Source: Actinokineospora xionganensis | Lineage (GTDB): Bacteria > Actinomycetota > Actinomycetes > Mycobacteriales > Pseudonocardiaceae | Assembly: GCF_014323725.1 (NCBI RefSeq) | Contig: NZ_JABVED010000002.1 | Location: 186,001-250,000 of the forward strand | DNA length: 64,000 bases | Direction: 5' to 3' | Part shown: positions 29,927-39,832 of the stretch, in pieces | Numbering within the stretch: the first letter of the stretch is position 1 | Layout of the letters: the number at the start of each line of letters is the position of its first letter | The notes under the pieces: model-generated | Seen by the model: only the letters and a program-made list of their open reading frames with translations | Databases searched by the model: none | Told to the model about the DNA's origin: nothing | Translations under genes and position numbers: made by a program

Positions 29927-31044
29927 TAGGCGGCCTTGGACCGTCGCCTTCCAATGGCGACATCGTCGTAGTGGCCGACCAGTTCCTCGCACACCGCTGA
30001 CCACGTGCGGCTCAGCACGTCGGCCCTCCCCGCCGCACCCATTCGGCGGCGCAGCAGGGTGTCGGCGAGCCGCTCGACGGTCGGCCGGAGTTCCGGACCG
30101 AAGCGCGCCGGGTCGAGGAGGAAGCCGGTGCGGCCGTGGTCGACCAGGTCGCGTGGGCCGCCCGCGTTGGGTGCGATCACCGGCAGGCCGGACGCCATCG
30201 CCTCCTGGACGGTCTGGCAGAACGTCTCGTGCGGTCCGGTGTGGACGAAGACGTCGAGGCTGGCGTAGGCCGCGGCGAGGTCGTGGCCACCGCGGAAGCC
30301 GAGGAACGCCGCGCCGGGCAGGCGGGCGCGCAGGTTCTCCAAGTCCGGCCCGTCGCCGACCACGACGACCCGCACGCCCGGCAGGTCGTTGAGCACCGCG
30401 AGGTGCTGGACCTGCTTCTCCGGCGCGAGCCTGCCGACGTAGCCGACGAGCAGCTCGCCGTCGGGCGCGAGTTCCGCGCGCAGGGCACGGTCGACGTGTT
30501 CGGCGGCGAAGCGCTTGGTGTCGACCCCTCGCCCCCACCTGTGGACGCGGGGGATGCCGTGGCTGGCCAGGTCGCGGACCGACGCGGTGGACGGCGCCAG
30601 GGTCCGGTCGGAGTTGGCGTGGATGCGGCGAATCCAGCGCCACGCCGCCCGCGAGCCGCGGCTGAGGCCGTACGCGGCGGCGAACCCGGCGACGTCGGTC
30701 TGGTAGACGGCCACGGTCGGCACGCCGAGTCGTCTGGCCGCCCAGAGTCCGCCCGCGCCGAGGACGAACGGCGAGGCGAGGTGGACGACGTCGGGCTCGA
30801 AGTCGGCGAGGTCGGTGAGGATCTTCGGCGTCGGGACGCCGATGGGCAGGGACGTGATGACGGGCAGGTCGACCGCGGGCACACGACTGACGTTCGCGTG
30901 CAGGTAGCGGTCGGGCCCGGCACCGGGCGCGATGACCATCGCCTGGTGCCCGCGCTGATGGAGGTGTTCCACGATCCGCAGCACGGAGTTGCTGACCCCG
31001 TTGACCTGCGGCAGGAAGCTCTCGGTGACGATGGCGACGCGCAC
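29926..31044 (-). CDS. mgtA: GDP-mannose-dependent mannosyltransferase, MgtA-like
   Basis: 372 aa, GT4 fold. RVAIVTESFLPQVNGVSNSV at the N-terminus, donor-site GYVGRLAPEKQVQHL and HETFCQTVQEAMASGLPV (EX7E). Resembles M. tuberculosis MgtA (Rv0557), which mannosylates glucuronic-acid diacylglycerol and was earlier called PimB; the gene also precedes menG there. Two stacked GT4 genes here suggest successive sugar additions on one envelope glycolipid. GTG at 31044 chosen where family similarity begins; ribosome-binding site is weak, and starts up to 25 codons upstream are possible. Confidence 0.8.
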   Translation of the reverse strand: MRVAIVTESFLPQVNGVSNSVLRIVEHLHQRGHQAMVIAPGAGPDRYLHANVSRVPAVDLPVITSLPIGVPTPKILTDLADFEPDVVHLASPFVLGAGGLWAARRLGVPTVAVYQTDVAGFAAAYGLSRGSRAAWRWIRRIHANSDRTLAPSTASVRDLASHGIPRVHRWGRGVDTKRFAAEHVDRALRAELAPDGELLVGYVGRLAPEKQVQHLAVLNDLPGVRVVVVGDGPDLENLRARLPGAAFLGFRGGHDLAAAYASLDVFVHTGPHETFCQTVQEAMASGLPVIAPNAGGPRDLVDHGRTGFLLDPARFGPELRPTVERLADTLLRRRMGAAGRADVLSRTWSAVCEELVGHYDDVAIGRRRSKAA

Positions 31045-31139
31045 AACAGCAACGTCGCACCTGGCTATTGCCCGCGAGGGGTCACCCGAATGACCGATAG
31101 GCGAACTGCGCCGGAACACCCCGTGAGTCGGGTGGACAC

Positions 31140-31212
31140 GGCCAAGCTTGGCCTGGTCATCCGCGGGTGGTCACCTCGGCGTCGCACCACGGACACCCGG
31201 AGTGGTCACTCT
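31140..31212 (+). promoter_or_regulatory. Repeated TGGTCAC motifs and a palindrome upstream of the inositol phosphatase gene
   Basis: The 176-bp divergent gap holds a 14-bp perfect palindrome GGCCAAGCTTGGCC (31140-31153) and two related sites, GGGTGGTCACCTC (31165-31177) and GGAGTGGTCACTCT (31199-31212), 35 bp apart. A possible -10 (TAGGTT, 31212-31217) follows. They may be operators; no regulator is assigned. Confidence 0.35.
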
Positions 31213-31220
31213 AGGTTGGC

Positions 31221-32054
31221 ATGACGCTCTTGTCCTCTCGTCCCCGCAAGCCGGTCGAGCCCGGCCTGCTGTCCAGGGCCCTCGAGGTCGCTGGACGCCT
31301 CGCCAACGACGCCACGGATGTCATCACCGCGACAGCCGGACGCGGGGCCAGGCCCGGGATCGAGGACTCACCCTTCGACTGGGTCACCGACACCGACCGC
31401 ACCCTCGAACGCCACACCCGCCGCATCCTGACCGCCGAATTTCCGGGCATTCCGGTTGTGGGCCAGGAATTCGGCGCGGACGTGGGCTCCGAGGACGCCG
31501 AGTTCCGCTGGGTCGTCGACCCGGTCGACGGCACCGCCAACTACGTCGCCGGGGTCCCCTGGTGCGCCTACAGCCTCGCCCTGGTGGATGCGGAGGGCCC
31601 GGTCGTCGGCGTGGTCGCGGACCCCTTCCGCGGCCAGATCTATGCCGCGGCCCGCGGACGCGGCGCCCGGGCGAACGGGCAGCGCGTCTCCCTGACCGAC
31701 CGGACCTCGACCGCGGGCGCGATCGTGTGCACGGAACTGACCCGCACCGGCCCGTGGCCGGGAATGGGCGGCTTCATCGAACGCGCCGCGTCCGCCCGGG
31801 CAGGAGTACGGGTGCTGGGGTCGGCGGCCCTGGCCATCGCCCAGGTAGCCCTCGGCCACGCGGCCGCCGCGGTCCTGCACAGCTACCACGAGTGGGACGT
31901 CGCGGGCTCGGTCGCACTGGCCCTGGAGTCGGGCGCGGCGGTGTTGGACCGGCATGGGGAGGACTTGGCGTTGCCGGTCGACGGTCTGTTGGTGGCCGCG
32001 CCGGGGGTGGCAGACCAGGTGCTCACGTGGTGGCAGGAGTCGGCCAACGCGTGA
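31221..32054 (+). CDS. Inositol monophosphatase family phosphatase
   Basis: 277 aa. Metal-binding motifs of the family: WVTDTD, then DPVDGTANYVAGVP, and C-terminal WDVAGSVAL. Members dephosphorylate inositol-1-phosphate, histidinol phosphate or fructose bisphosphate; the substrate here is uncertain. Inositol phosphatase activity would fit the neighbouring mannosyltransferases (phosphatidylinositol mannoside synthesis), but this is inference from location. ATG at 31221 lies only a few bases after a possible -10, so the transcript may be leaderless. Confidence 0.85.
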   Translation: MTLLSSRPRKPVEPGLLSRALEVAGRLANDATDVITATAGRGARPGIEDSPFDWVTDTDRTLERHTRRILTAEFPGIPVVGQEFGADVGSEDAEFRWVVDPVDGTANYVAGVPWCAYSLALVDAEGPVVGVVADPFRGQIYAAARGRGARANGQRVSLTDRTSTAGAIVCTELTRTGPWPGMGGFIERAASARAGVRVLGSAALAIAQVALGHAAAAVLHSYHEWDVAGSVALALESGAAVLDRHGEDLALPVDGLLVAAPGVADQVLTWWQESANA

Positions 32055-32192
32055 CCGGTTGCCCAACTTTCGATTGAGTTTCGCCTACCTCGATCGACTC
32101 CCGGATCCCACACATTCGACCGATGTCCCGCGGCCATCGCAGCGGCAGGGTGGAGGTATGGGAGAACCCAGCCGCACAGCCCCCTACCGGTG

Positions 32193-34250
32193 TCAGCCGA
32201 GACGTGACCGAGTCCGCCACAACACCAACACGAAATACGGCGTCCCGATCAACGCGATCACCAGCCCAGCAGGCACCTGCGCCGGCGCGATCACGGTGCG
32301 CCCCAACGTATCCGCGACGCTGACCAGCACAGCGCCCAACACCGCCGCCACCGGGATCACCCGCCCATGCCGCCCACCGACGAGCGACCGGGCAAGGTGC
32401 GGCGCGACCAGTCCGACGAAGCCCACGACCCCGATCGCCGACACCGCCGTCGCGGCCAGCACCGCGGCAGCGGCGAGGAGCAGCAACCGGGAGCGGTCCA
32501 CCCGGAGACCGAGCACCCGAGGAGTGTCGTTGTCGAGAGCGTGTAGATCGAGTTCCCGATGCCGGGACCACAGCAGCGGTGTCAGCACCAACAGCGCCAA
32601 GCCGATCGGGATGAGCTGTTCGAGCGTGCGCCCATAGGTGGAGCCCGACAGCCAGGTCAGTGCCTTCGCGGTGTTCCACGGATCGGAGGTGACGAGCAGC
32701 AGCGTGATCACGGCCATTCCACCCGACCAGGTAGCGATTCCGATGATCACCAACCGGTCGGAGTCCAGTCCCGATCGCCACGCCAGTCCGTAGACCAGGG
32801 CGAACGCGGCCGCGGCCCCGACTCCGGCTGCCCCCGCGATGTGCCAGGCGCCCGCCATCGGCACGGCGGTGATCAGCGTGACGGCGCCGATGCCCGCACC
32901 CGCGGTGATCCCGAGCAGGCCGGGTTCGGCCAATGGGTTGCGGCTGACGGATTGCACGGCGCAGCCCGCGATGGCCAGCGCGGCTCCGGCGGTGAGGGCG
33001 GCGGCGACCCGGGCGAGTCGTTGGTCCAGCACGAACGTCAGGGCCGGTCCGGTGCGGCCGGAAAGCCAGTTCGCGAGGTCACCGAGCAGCACCAGGCGGT
33101 CGCCGAGCAGAAGTCCGATGAGAGGAGTGACGGCCAGCAGAACCGTGAGCACGACCCCGGTCGCGATGAGCCCGCGTCGCGACCCGGCGACGGCCACCCG
33201 ACCCGTGGGTGTGCTGGGTGCCGGGCCACTTGACCGGCCGCGTCGGGCGAGCCAGACAAGGACTGCGGCGCCGAGGATCGTGGTGACCACGCCGGTCGGG
33301 ACCCGCAGGGCCTCGGCCGAGCCCATGGCGGCGCGGAGGGCGACGTCGGCGCCGAGCACGAGGACGACGCCGACCAGGCCGGACAGCGGCAACGTGATCC
33401 GGTGTCCGCCGAGTTTGGGCGCGAGCAGGCGGGTGATCACGGGTGCGCACAGGCCGACGAAGCCGACCGGGCCCGCCACCGTCACGGCGGCGGCGGTGAG
33501 GGCGACGGTGAGCAGGACGGCGCCGACCCTGGTGCGGCGGACCCGCAGGCCGAACACGGTGGCGGTGTCGTCGCCGAGGGCGAGGACGTCGAGGGAGGGG
33601 CCCATCGCGATCAGTGCCACGACGGCGACCAGCACGACCGGGGCCATCTGCTGGGTCGCCACCAGGTCGCTGACCGTCAGGGAACCGCTGCCCCAGGCGA
33701 ACAGGCCGGTTGTCTCCTGCTCGAACAGCAACAGCAGCAAGATCGTCGCGGAATGGAGGGTCAGAGCGATCGCAGAACCGACCAGCACGAGCCGGGGGCT
33801 TGCCGTGCCTCCGCCGGACATCCCGAGCACGGCGGTGGCCGCGGCGAGGCCGCCGAGGAACGCGACGGCCCCGGCGGGGACGGTCGGCAGGGCTAGGCCC
33901 GCCACCGCGGCGGCGACAACGGCCAGGTGGGCGCCCGCGTTGACCGCGAGGGTGTCCGGTGAGGCGAGCGGGTTGCGGGCCACCGACTGCATACCCGCAC
34001 CCGCCACACCCAGGGCCAGCCCGACCAGCAGCGCGGTCAGCAGCCGCGGGAGCCGCGAGCCTTCGAGCACCGCCAGGGTGGCCGGATCTCCTTGGCCGAC
34101 CACGGCTTTGAGCACGTCGAACACGTCGACCGAGGAGGTGCCCTGGGTGAGGTGAACGGCTGAGAGCACCGCGATCGCCGACAGCGTCCCGACCGTCACC
34201 ACACCCGCGCGGGTGCGGGCGGGCCCCCGCACAAGGAGATCCGTCGACAT
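32193..34250 (-). CDS. Iron-siderophore ABC permease, fused double FecCD protein
   Basis: 685 aa with two FecCD halves in one chain, as in E. coli FhuB. Each half carries the VARNPLA / VSRNPLA segment and GxVGFVGLxAP (GPVGFVGLCAPVITR; GVVGFVGLVAPHLAR). About 20 membrane helices are expected. Forms the complete transmembrane channel without a partner permease. ATG at 34250 shares one base with the stop of the binding-protein gene (TGATG). The joint of the halves lies near the RSSGPAPSTPTG linker. Confidence 0.92.
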   Translation of the reverse strand: MSTDLLVRGPARTRAGVVTVGTLSAIAVLSAVHLTQGTSSVDVFDVLKAVVGQGDPATLAVLEGSRLPRLLTALLVGLALGVAGAGMQSVARNPLASPDTLAVNAGAHLAVVAAAVAGLALPTVPAGAVAFLGGLAAATAVLGMSGGGTASPRLVLVGSAIALTLHSATILLLLLFEQETTGLFAWGSGSLTVSDLVATQQMAPVVLVAVVALIAMGPSLDVLALGDDTATVFGLRVRRTRVGAVLLTVALTAAAVTVAGPVGFVGLCAPVITRLLAPKLGGHRITLPLSGLVGVVLVLGADVALRAAMGSAEALRVPTGVVTTILGAAVLVWLARRGRSSGPAPSTPTGRVAVAGSRRGLIATGVVLTVLLAVTPLIGLLLGDRLVLLGDLANWLSGRTGPALTFVLDQRLARVAAALTAGAALAIAGCAVQSVSRNPLAEPGLLGITAGAGIGAVTLITAVPMAGAWHIAGAAGVGAAAAFALVYGLAWRSGLDSDRLVIIGIATWSGGMAVITLLLVTSDPWNTAKALTWLSGSTYGRTLEQLIPIGLALLVLTPLLWSRHRELDLHALDNDTPRVLGLRVDRSRLLLLAAAAVLAATAVSAIGVVGFVGLVAPHLARSLVGGRHGRVIPVAAVLGAVLVSVADTLGRTVIAPAQVPAGLVIALIGTPYFVLVLWRTRSRLG

Positions 34251-35209
34251 CAGGCGGTGGCGGCCTTGACGACCTGCTCGGCGATGGTGATGACCGACTT
34301 CGGTCCGCCGAACGTCCAGGTGCCCGAAGCGAACTTGGTGACCTTCTTCGACACCACGAACGGAAGTCGCTGCCACACCGGGTTCGCGGCAAGGCCCTCG
34401 GTGAACACGTCTTCGCCGGAAGCGCTGTAGAGGAGGATGGTCTTCGGGTCGGTGATCGAACTCAGGCCCTCGACGTCGGTCTGGCCCAGGCCCCACTGCG
34501 GGTCGACCTTGCCGGTGTAGGCGTTCTTCAGGCCCACGTTCTCGGCGATGTCGGAGACGAGCGAGCCCTTGCCGAACGGGCGGATGTTGATCGTGCTGCC
34601 TTCCTTCCAGCCGTCGGCCATCAGGAACGGCGTGCCGGACGCGCCCTTGGCCTCGACGGCCTTGCGGCTCTCGGCGAGCTTGGCGTCCATGTCGGTGAGG
34701 AGCTTGTCGGCTTCGGCGGTCTTGCCGAGGGTGGCGGCGATGAGCTTGAAGTCCTCGCGCAGGCGGTCGAAGTTGCGGGTCGCGTCGGTGCTCTTGGTGA
34801 CCACGACCGGCGCGTACTTCTCCAGCCGCGGCACCAGGGTGGAGTCGCGCTCCTCGGCCATGATGATCACGTCGGGGGCGAGGGCGGCGATCGCGTCCTC
34901 GCTGGGTTCCTGGCGCTTGCCGACGTCCTTGACGGTGCCGTCGAGCGGGGCGGCGGAGTCCCACTTCTTGTAGCCGTCGGGATCGGCGACGCCCGCGGGC
35001 ATCACGCCGAGGGAGGCGACCATCTCCGCCTCGCCCCACTCCAGCACGACGACCTTCTTGGCCGCGGACTTGAGGGTCACCTCCTTGCCTCGCGCGTCGG
35101 TGACCGTGACCGGCGCGTCCGCGCCCCTGGTGTCGTCGGTGGCCGGGGTTTCGGTGGTGCCGCAGGCGGAAAGCAGGATCGCGGCCGCGATCAGGGGCAG
35201 TGCGCGCAT
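34250..35209 (-). CDS. Iron-siderophore ABC transporter substrate-binding lipoprotein
   Basis: 319 aa. Lipoprotein signal with LLSAC lipobox (Cys near 16), then a type III periplasmic-binding fold: PVTVTDARGKEVTL, VVVLEWGEAEMVASLGV, ALAPDVIIMAEE. Binds a ferric siderophore outside the membrane and hands it to the fused permease. It lies between the ATPase and permease genes on one transcript, downstream of an iron box. Confidence 0.92.
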   Translation of the reverse strand: MRALPLIAAAILLSACGTTETPATDDTRGADAPVTVTDARGKEVTLKSAAKKVVVLEWGEAEMVASLGVMPAGVADPDGYKKWDSAAPLDGTVKDVGKRQEPSEDAIAALAPDVIIMAEERDSTLVPRLEKYAPVVVTKSTDATRNFDRLREDFKLIAATLGKTAEADKLLTDMDAKLAESRKAVEAKGASGTPFLMADGWKEGSTINIRPFGKGSLVSDIAENVGLKNAYTGKVDPQWGLGQTDVEGLSSITDPKTILLYSASGEDVFTEGLAANPVWQRLPFVVSKKVTKFASGTWTFGGPKSVITIAEQVVKAATA

Positions 35210-35239
35210 GTGCTCGTCTTTCTATCGGGGAGGGGGAAA

Positions 35240-36034
<795 letters not shown>

Positions 36035-36058
36035 CGCGACGAGTCCTCCAGCTGACAT

Positions 36059-36077
36059 GGAGGTTAGGCTAACCTAA
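36059..36077. promoter_or_regulatory. IdeR/DtxR-type iron box
   Basis: GGAGGTTAGGCTAACCTAA matches the 19-bp iron box consensus TTAGGTTAGGCTAACCTAA at 17 positions. It lies 24 bp upstream of the chosen start of the siderophore-importer ATPase. Iron-loaded IdeR/DmdR would repress the operon; expression is expected under iron limitation. Confidence 0.88.
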
Positions 36078-36091
36078 ATTCAATCCCCGTC

Positions 36092-36111
36092 GACGTGGTC
36101 TGCACCACGTC
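36092..36111 (-). terminator. Hairpin between the paa and iron-uptake operons
   Basis: GACGTGGT-CTGC-ACCACGTC, perfect 8-bp stem with tetraloop, 15 nt past the paaE stop. It probably ends the paa transcript and separates it from the iron-box promoter; it could also be an operator. Confidence 0.6.
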
Positions 36112-36126
36112 TACCAGGGTTGATCA

Positions 36127-37206
36127 CTAAGCGTCGAAGTCGACCGTCACCGAATCCGTCACCGGCAGGCCCTGGCAGGTGAGGACGAACCCGGCGTCCA
36201 GCTCGTGCTGTTCGAGCGCGTAGTTGCGACGCATCTCGACCTCTCCGACGACGACCTTCGCCCGGCACGTCCCGCACACGCCGCCCTTGCAGGCGAACGG
36301 CAGGTCGGCGCGGACGCGCTGCGCGGCGTCGAGAATCGGCTCGTCGTACGGCAGCGCGAGGGTGGTCTCGCGGCCGTCGAGCAGGATCGTGACGGCGGAC
36401 GTCGGACCGTCGGGCCGACGGTCCTCGGCGCGCTTGGGCTCGGGCGGCGGCTCGTCCACATAGAACAGTTCGCGGTGGATCTTGGTGGCCGGGACGCCGC
36501 GCTCGGTCAGGACCGCGTAGGCGTCCTGGACCAGGCCGAAGGGGCCGCAGAGCCACCAGTGGTCGATGTCGGTCGCGGGCACGACCTGGTCGCACAGCGC
36601 GGCGAAGCGCTCGGCGTCGAGGCGGCCGGAGAACAGTTCGACATCGCCCGGCTCACGGGACAGGACGTGTACGAGCTGCAACCTGGTCGGGTAGCGGTCC
36701 TTCAGGTCGGCGAGTTCCTCGGCGAACATGACCGTGTCGGAGCGGCGGTTGCCGTAGAGGAGGCTGACGCGGTTTCCCGGCTCGGCCAGGACCGTGCCGA
36801 CGATCGAGATGACCGGCGTGATGCCGGAGCCCGCGGCGACGAACGCGTGGTGGCTCGGGGTGGTCAGATCGGGGGTGAAGTTTCCTTGCGGGGCAAGGAC
36901 TTCGAGCGTGTCACCGGGTTCGAGGTCGTTCACCAGCTTGCTGGAGAACAGGCCGCCCTCGACGCGCCGCACGCCGATGCGCGGGTCGGCGCCGACCGGG
37001 GCGCAGATCGAGTACGACCGGCGTTCCTCGCGGCCTTCGACGTCCTGTCGCAGCGTGAGGTACTGGCCCGCACGGAAGGCGAACTCGTCGGCGAGGTCCG
37101 CGGGAATGTCGAAGGTGACCGCGACGGCGTCGTCACAGAGCCGGTCCACCCGCTTCACGGGGAGCGAGTGGAAGGTTGACCGGCGGGTCATGGCGGCGGC
37201 GGTCAA
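36127..37206 (-). CDS. paaE: Phenylacetyl-CoA epoxidase reductase subunit PaaE
   Basis: 359 aa. N-terminal ferredoxin-reductase domains (RSYSICAP FAD segment, AAGSGITPVISI NADPH segment) and a C-terminal plant-type 2Fe-2S domain with CKGGVCGTC and a later Cys. Passes electrons from NADPH to the PaaA di-iron site. TTG at 37206 is taken as start because AAGGAG is 6 nt upstream; ATG at 37191 would be 21 nt from it. The TTG directly follows the paaD stop with no gap. Confidence 0.93.
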   Translation of the reverse strand: MTAAAMTRRSTFHSLPVKRVDRLCDDAVAVTFDIPADLADEFAFRAGQYLTLRQDVEGREERRSYSICAPVGADPRIGVRRVEGGLFSSKLVNDLEPGDTLEVLAPQGNFTPDLTTPSHHAFVAAGSGITPVISIVGTVLAEPGNRVSLLYGNRRSDTVMFAEELADLKDRYPTRLQLVHVLSREPGDVELFSGRLDAERFAALCDQVVPATDIDHWWLCGPFGLVQDAYAVLTERGVPATKIHRELFYVDEPPPEPKRAEDRRPDGPTSAVTILLDGRETTLALPYDEPILDAAQRVRADLPFACKGGVCGTCRAKVVVGEVEMRRNYALEQHELDAGFVLTCQGLPVTDSVTVDFDA

Positions 37207-37695
37207 CTAAATCTCCTTGATTTGTTCGAACGGCTCTCGGCAGTCCTCGCAGCGGCGCAGGGCTTTGCACGCGGTGGAGCCGAAGCGGGACAGTTCGGTG
37301 GTGCGCGCGGAGCCGCAGTGGGGGCAGCTCACGCGGCGCTTCGGTGGCTCCAAGGTGAGCGGGATCGGGCCGACCGCGCGGGGGCCGATGCGCGACGGCG
37401 GGGCGATGCCGTGCTCGGTGAGCTTGCGCAGACCGTCGTCGCTGATCCAGTCGGTGGTCCACGCGGGGTGCAGGACGGTACGGATCTCGACATCGCGGTA
37501 ACCCGCCTCGGTGAGCTTCTCGTGCAGGTCCGACCGCATCTCGTCGAGCGCGGGGCAGCCGGAGTACGTCGGTGTGATCGTCACGACCACGCGGTCGCCG
37601 ACCTCGCTGACCTCGCGCAGCACGCCGAGATCGGCCAGGGTGAGCACCGGGAGCTCGGGGTCGAGCACCTGCTCGGCGACCTGACGCGCGCTCAC
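37207..37695 (-). CDS. paaD: Phenylacetyl-CoA epoxidase assembly protein PaaD
   Basis: 162 aa. N-terminal MIP18/DUF59 domain (DPELPVLTLADLGVLREV, TPTYSGCPALDEM) and a C-terminal zinc-ribbon-like CPHCGS...CEDC. Thought to help assemble Fe-S or iron centres of the epoxidase. GTG at 37695 overlaps the paaC stop by 4 bp. Confidence 0.92.
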   Translation of the reverse strand: MSARQVAEQVLDPELPVLTLADLGVLREVSEVGDRVVVTITPTYSGCPALDEMRSDLHEKLTEAGYRDVEIRTVLHPAWTTDWISDDGLRKLTEHGIAPPSRIGPRAVGPIPLTLEPPKRRVSCPHCGSARTTELSRFGSTACKALRRCEDCREPFEQIKEI

Positions 37696-38573
37696 CACAC
37701 GCCTCCCGGCAGGGCGCGCGCGACCACCTGCATCTCGGCCAGGAGAGGCGCCATGGCCTCGGTGTGCACGCCGCCTCGGCCGCCGCCCGGGACGCTCGCG
37801 ACGTCGGGACGGGTCAGACCGGCGGCACCCAGCACTGTGTCGAGCACGCTGTCCACTTCGGACCTGAGCTCGGCCGGGTCGACGGCGACGCCCGCCTCGG
37901 CCAGGCGGTGCTCGATGGGGTGCGCGGTGAAGAGCTCGTCGAGGTGCGGCCAGACCACAGCGAGGCCCGCGACCATGCGCTCGCGGGAGTAGTCCGTGCC
38001 GCCCGCGAGTCGCAGCACCCACTGGGCGGCGTGGTCGCGGTGATAGGTCAGCTCCTTGACGCCCTTCGCGGCGACGGCGGCCAGCACCGGGTCGGCCGAG
38101 CCGGTCAGCCGGTGCAGCAGCGCGAGGCGCCACGCGGAGAAGACGAGCAGGCGGGCCATGGTGGTGGCGAAGTCGCCGCCGGGGCCGGGGCCGCAGTCGA
38201 TCTCGGCGAGATGGACGTTGCGGAACTCGGACGAGTCGCGCAGGTAGGCCAGGGCGTCCTCGTCGGTTCCCTGGATCTCCCCGGCGCGGGAGAGCAGCAT
38301 CCGGGCCTGGCCGAGGAGGTCGAGCGCGATGTTGGCCAGCGCGACGTCCTCTTCCAACTCAGGGGCCTTGGCGCACCACTCGGCGAGACGCTGGGCGTAG
38401 ACCAGGGCGTCGTCGCCGAGCATGAGGCAGTAGGCGGCGAGGTCGTCACGGTCCACAGTGGACGAAATGGCGCGGTCCACACCGGACAGCGCGTGGGTGA
38501 AGCCGGTGCCGAAGGCCCAGTGCTTCTCCTCGTGCCCCTCGACGAGGGACTCGTAGGCATTGTCGAAGCTCAT
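37692..38573 (-). CDS. paaC: Phenylacetyl-CoA epoxidase structural subunit PaaC
   Basis: 293 aa, ferritin-like helical protein of the PaaA/PaaC family lacking a full iron site. ALANIALDLLGQARMLL and ELTYHRDHAAQWVLRL are typical. Pairs with PaaA to hold the catalytic subunit. Stop overlaps paaD start; start overlaps paaB stop. Confidence 0.93.
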   Translation of the reverse strand: MSFDNAYESLVEGHEEKHWAFGTGFTHALSGVDRAISSTVDRDDLAAYCLMLGDDALVYAQRLAEWCAKAPELEEDVALANIALDLLGQARMLLSRAGEIQGTDEDALAYLRDSSEFRNVHLAEIDCGPGPGGDFATTMARLLVFSAWRLALLHRLTGSADPVLAAVAAKGVKELTYHRDHAAQWVLRLAGGTDYSRERMVAGLAVVWPHLDELFTAHPIEHRLAEAGVAVDPAELRSEVDSVLDTVLGAAGLTRPDVASVPGGGRGGVHTEAMAPLLAEMQVVARALPGGVW

Positions 38574-38863
38574 AGATGCGGCACATCCTCGGGAATGGCG
38601 TAGAACGTCGGGTGCCGGTAGACCTTGTCGCCCGCGGGGGCGAAGAACGGGTCCTTCTCGTCCGGGCTGGACGCGGTGATGGCGTCAGCCTTGACGACCC
38701 AGATGCTCACGCCCTCGTTGCGGCGCGTGTAGAGGTCGCGCGCGTTGCGCAGCGCCATCTCGTCGTCGGGTGCGTGCAGGGAGCCGACGTGCACGTGGTT
38801 CAGCCCGCGCTTGCCGCGAACGAACACTTCGTAAAGAGGCCAAGACGACCTGGGCTCAGTCAT
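38570..38863 (-). CDS. paaB: Phenylacetyl-CoA epoxidase subunit PaaB
   Basis: 97 aa, usual length. [26 protein letters not shown] and [17 protein letters not shown] are diagnostic. Small structural subunit bridging PaaA-PaaC heterodimers. Overlaps both neighbours by 4 bp. Confidence 0.95.
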   Translation of the reverse strand: MTEPRSSWPLYEVFVRGKRGLNHVHVGSLHAPDDEMALRNARDLYTRRNEGVSIWVVKADAITASSPDEKDPFFAPAGDKVYRHPTFYAIPEDVPHL

Positions 38864-39783
38864 GCCACCCGCTCCTTCTTAGCCGCGTAAGCGGCAGCTG
38901 CTTCCCGAACCCACGCGCCGTCCTCGTGCGCCTTGCGGCGGTTCTCGATCCGCTCGGCGTTGCACGGGCCGTCGCCCTTGACGACCTGCCAGAACTCGTC
39001 CCAGTCGATGTCGCCGAAGTCGTGGTGGCCGCGCTCGGCGTTCCAGGCGATCTTCGGGTCCGGCAGGGTGACGCCGAGCTTCTCGGCCTGCGGCACGGAC
39101 ATGTCGACGAAGCGTTGACGCAGCTCGTCGTTGGTGTGCCGCTTGATCCGCCAGACCATGGACTGCTCGGTGTTGGACGACTCGGCGTCCGGCGGGCCGA
39201 ACATCATCAGGGACGGCCACCACCAGCGGTTGACGGCGTCCTGCACCATCGCCTTCTGCGCGTCGGTGCCACGCATCATGGTCATGAGGAGTTCGTAGCC
39301 CTGGCGCTGATGGAAGGACTCTTCCTTGCAGACGCGGATCATGGCGCGGGCGTACGGGCCGTACGAGGTGCGGCAGAGCGGCACCTGGTTGCAGATCGCG
39401 GCGCCGTCGACCAGCCAGCCGATGACGCCGACGTCGGCGAAGGTGAGCGTGGGGTAGTTGAAGATCGAGGAGTACTTCTGGCGGCCCTCGATGAGCTTGG
39501 TCGTGAGGTCCTCGCGGTCGGCGCCGAGGGTCTCGGTGGCGGCGTAGAGGTAGAGGCCGTGACCGGCCTCGTCCTGCACCTTGGCCAGCAGGATCGCCTT
39601 GCGCCGCAGGCTCGGGGCGCGGCTGATCCAGTTGCCCTCGGGCTGCATGCCGATGATCTCGGAGTGCGCGTGCTGCGCGATCTGCCGGATCAGCGTCTTG
39701 CGATAGCCGTCCGGCATCCAGTCGCGCGGCTCGATCCGATGGTCGGCGGCGACGACGCGCTCGAATTCGCGTTCCAGGTCCAC
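38860..39783 (-). CDS. paaA: Phenylacetyl-CoA epoxidase catalytic subunit PaaA
   Basis: 307 aa. Ferritin-like di-iron oxygenase; carboxylate/His ligands lie in [13 protein letters not shown] and [13 protein letters not shown]. Forms the 1,2-epoxide of phenylacetyl-CoA, the oxygen-dependent step of phenylacetate breakdown. First gene of paaABCDE, all joined by overlaps. GTG start at 39783. Two direct-repeat operators lie just upstream. paaK, paaG, paaZ and similar genes are not in this window. Confidence 0.95.
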   Translation of the reverse strand: MDLEREFERVVAADHRIEPRDWMPDGYRKTLIRQIAQHAHSEIIGMQPEGNWISRAPSLRRKAILLAKVQDEAGHGLYLYAATETLGADREDLTTKLIEGRQKYSSIFNYPTLTFADVGVIGWLVDGAAICNQVPLCRTSYGPYARAMIRVCKEESFHQRQGYELLMTMMRGTDAQKAMVQDAVNRWWWPSLMMFGPPDAESSNTEQSMVWRIKRHTNDELRQRFVDMSVPQAEKLGVTLPDPKIAWNAERGHHDFGDIDWDEFWQVVKGDGPCNAERIENRRKAHEDGAWVREAAAAYAAKKERVA

Positions 39784-39789
39784 ACGGTC

Positions 39790-39832
39790 GATGTTACACC
39801 TGGAGGCAAATTTTGAAGAGAGGTGTTACACC
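39790..39832. promoter_or_regulatory. Paired operator candidate upstream of paaA
   Basis: Two near-identical 11-mers, GATGTTACACC (39790-39800) and GGTGTTACACC (39822-39832), spaced 32 bp start to start. The second is a perfect palindrome around one base, the first deviates at one base. They lie 7 to 49 bp upstream of paaA and overlap the 3' end of the preceding gene. A PaaR (TetR-family) type repressor is the natural candidate but the motif does not prove it. Confidence 0.6.

Noticed and set aside
31240-32060. Plus-strand and minus-strand frames overlapping the inositol phosphatase
   Set aside because: Only the frame at 31221 has the DPVDGT and WDxAG motifs.
32158-32637. Plus-strand start ATG after GGAGG near the permease gene
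   Set aside because: It quickly runs antisense through the conserved permease gene and gives a low-complexity product.
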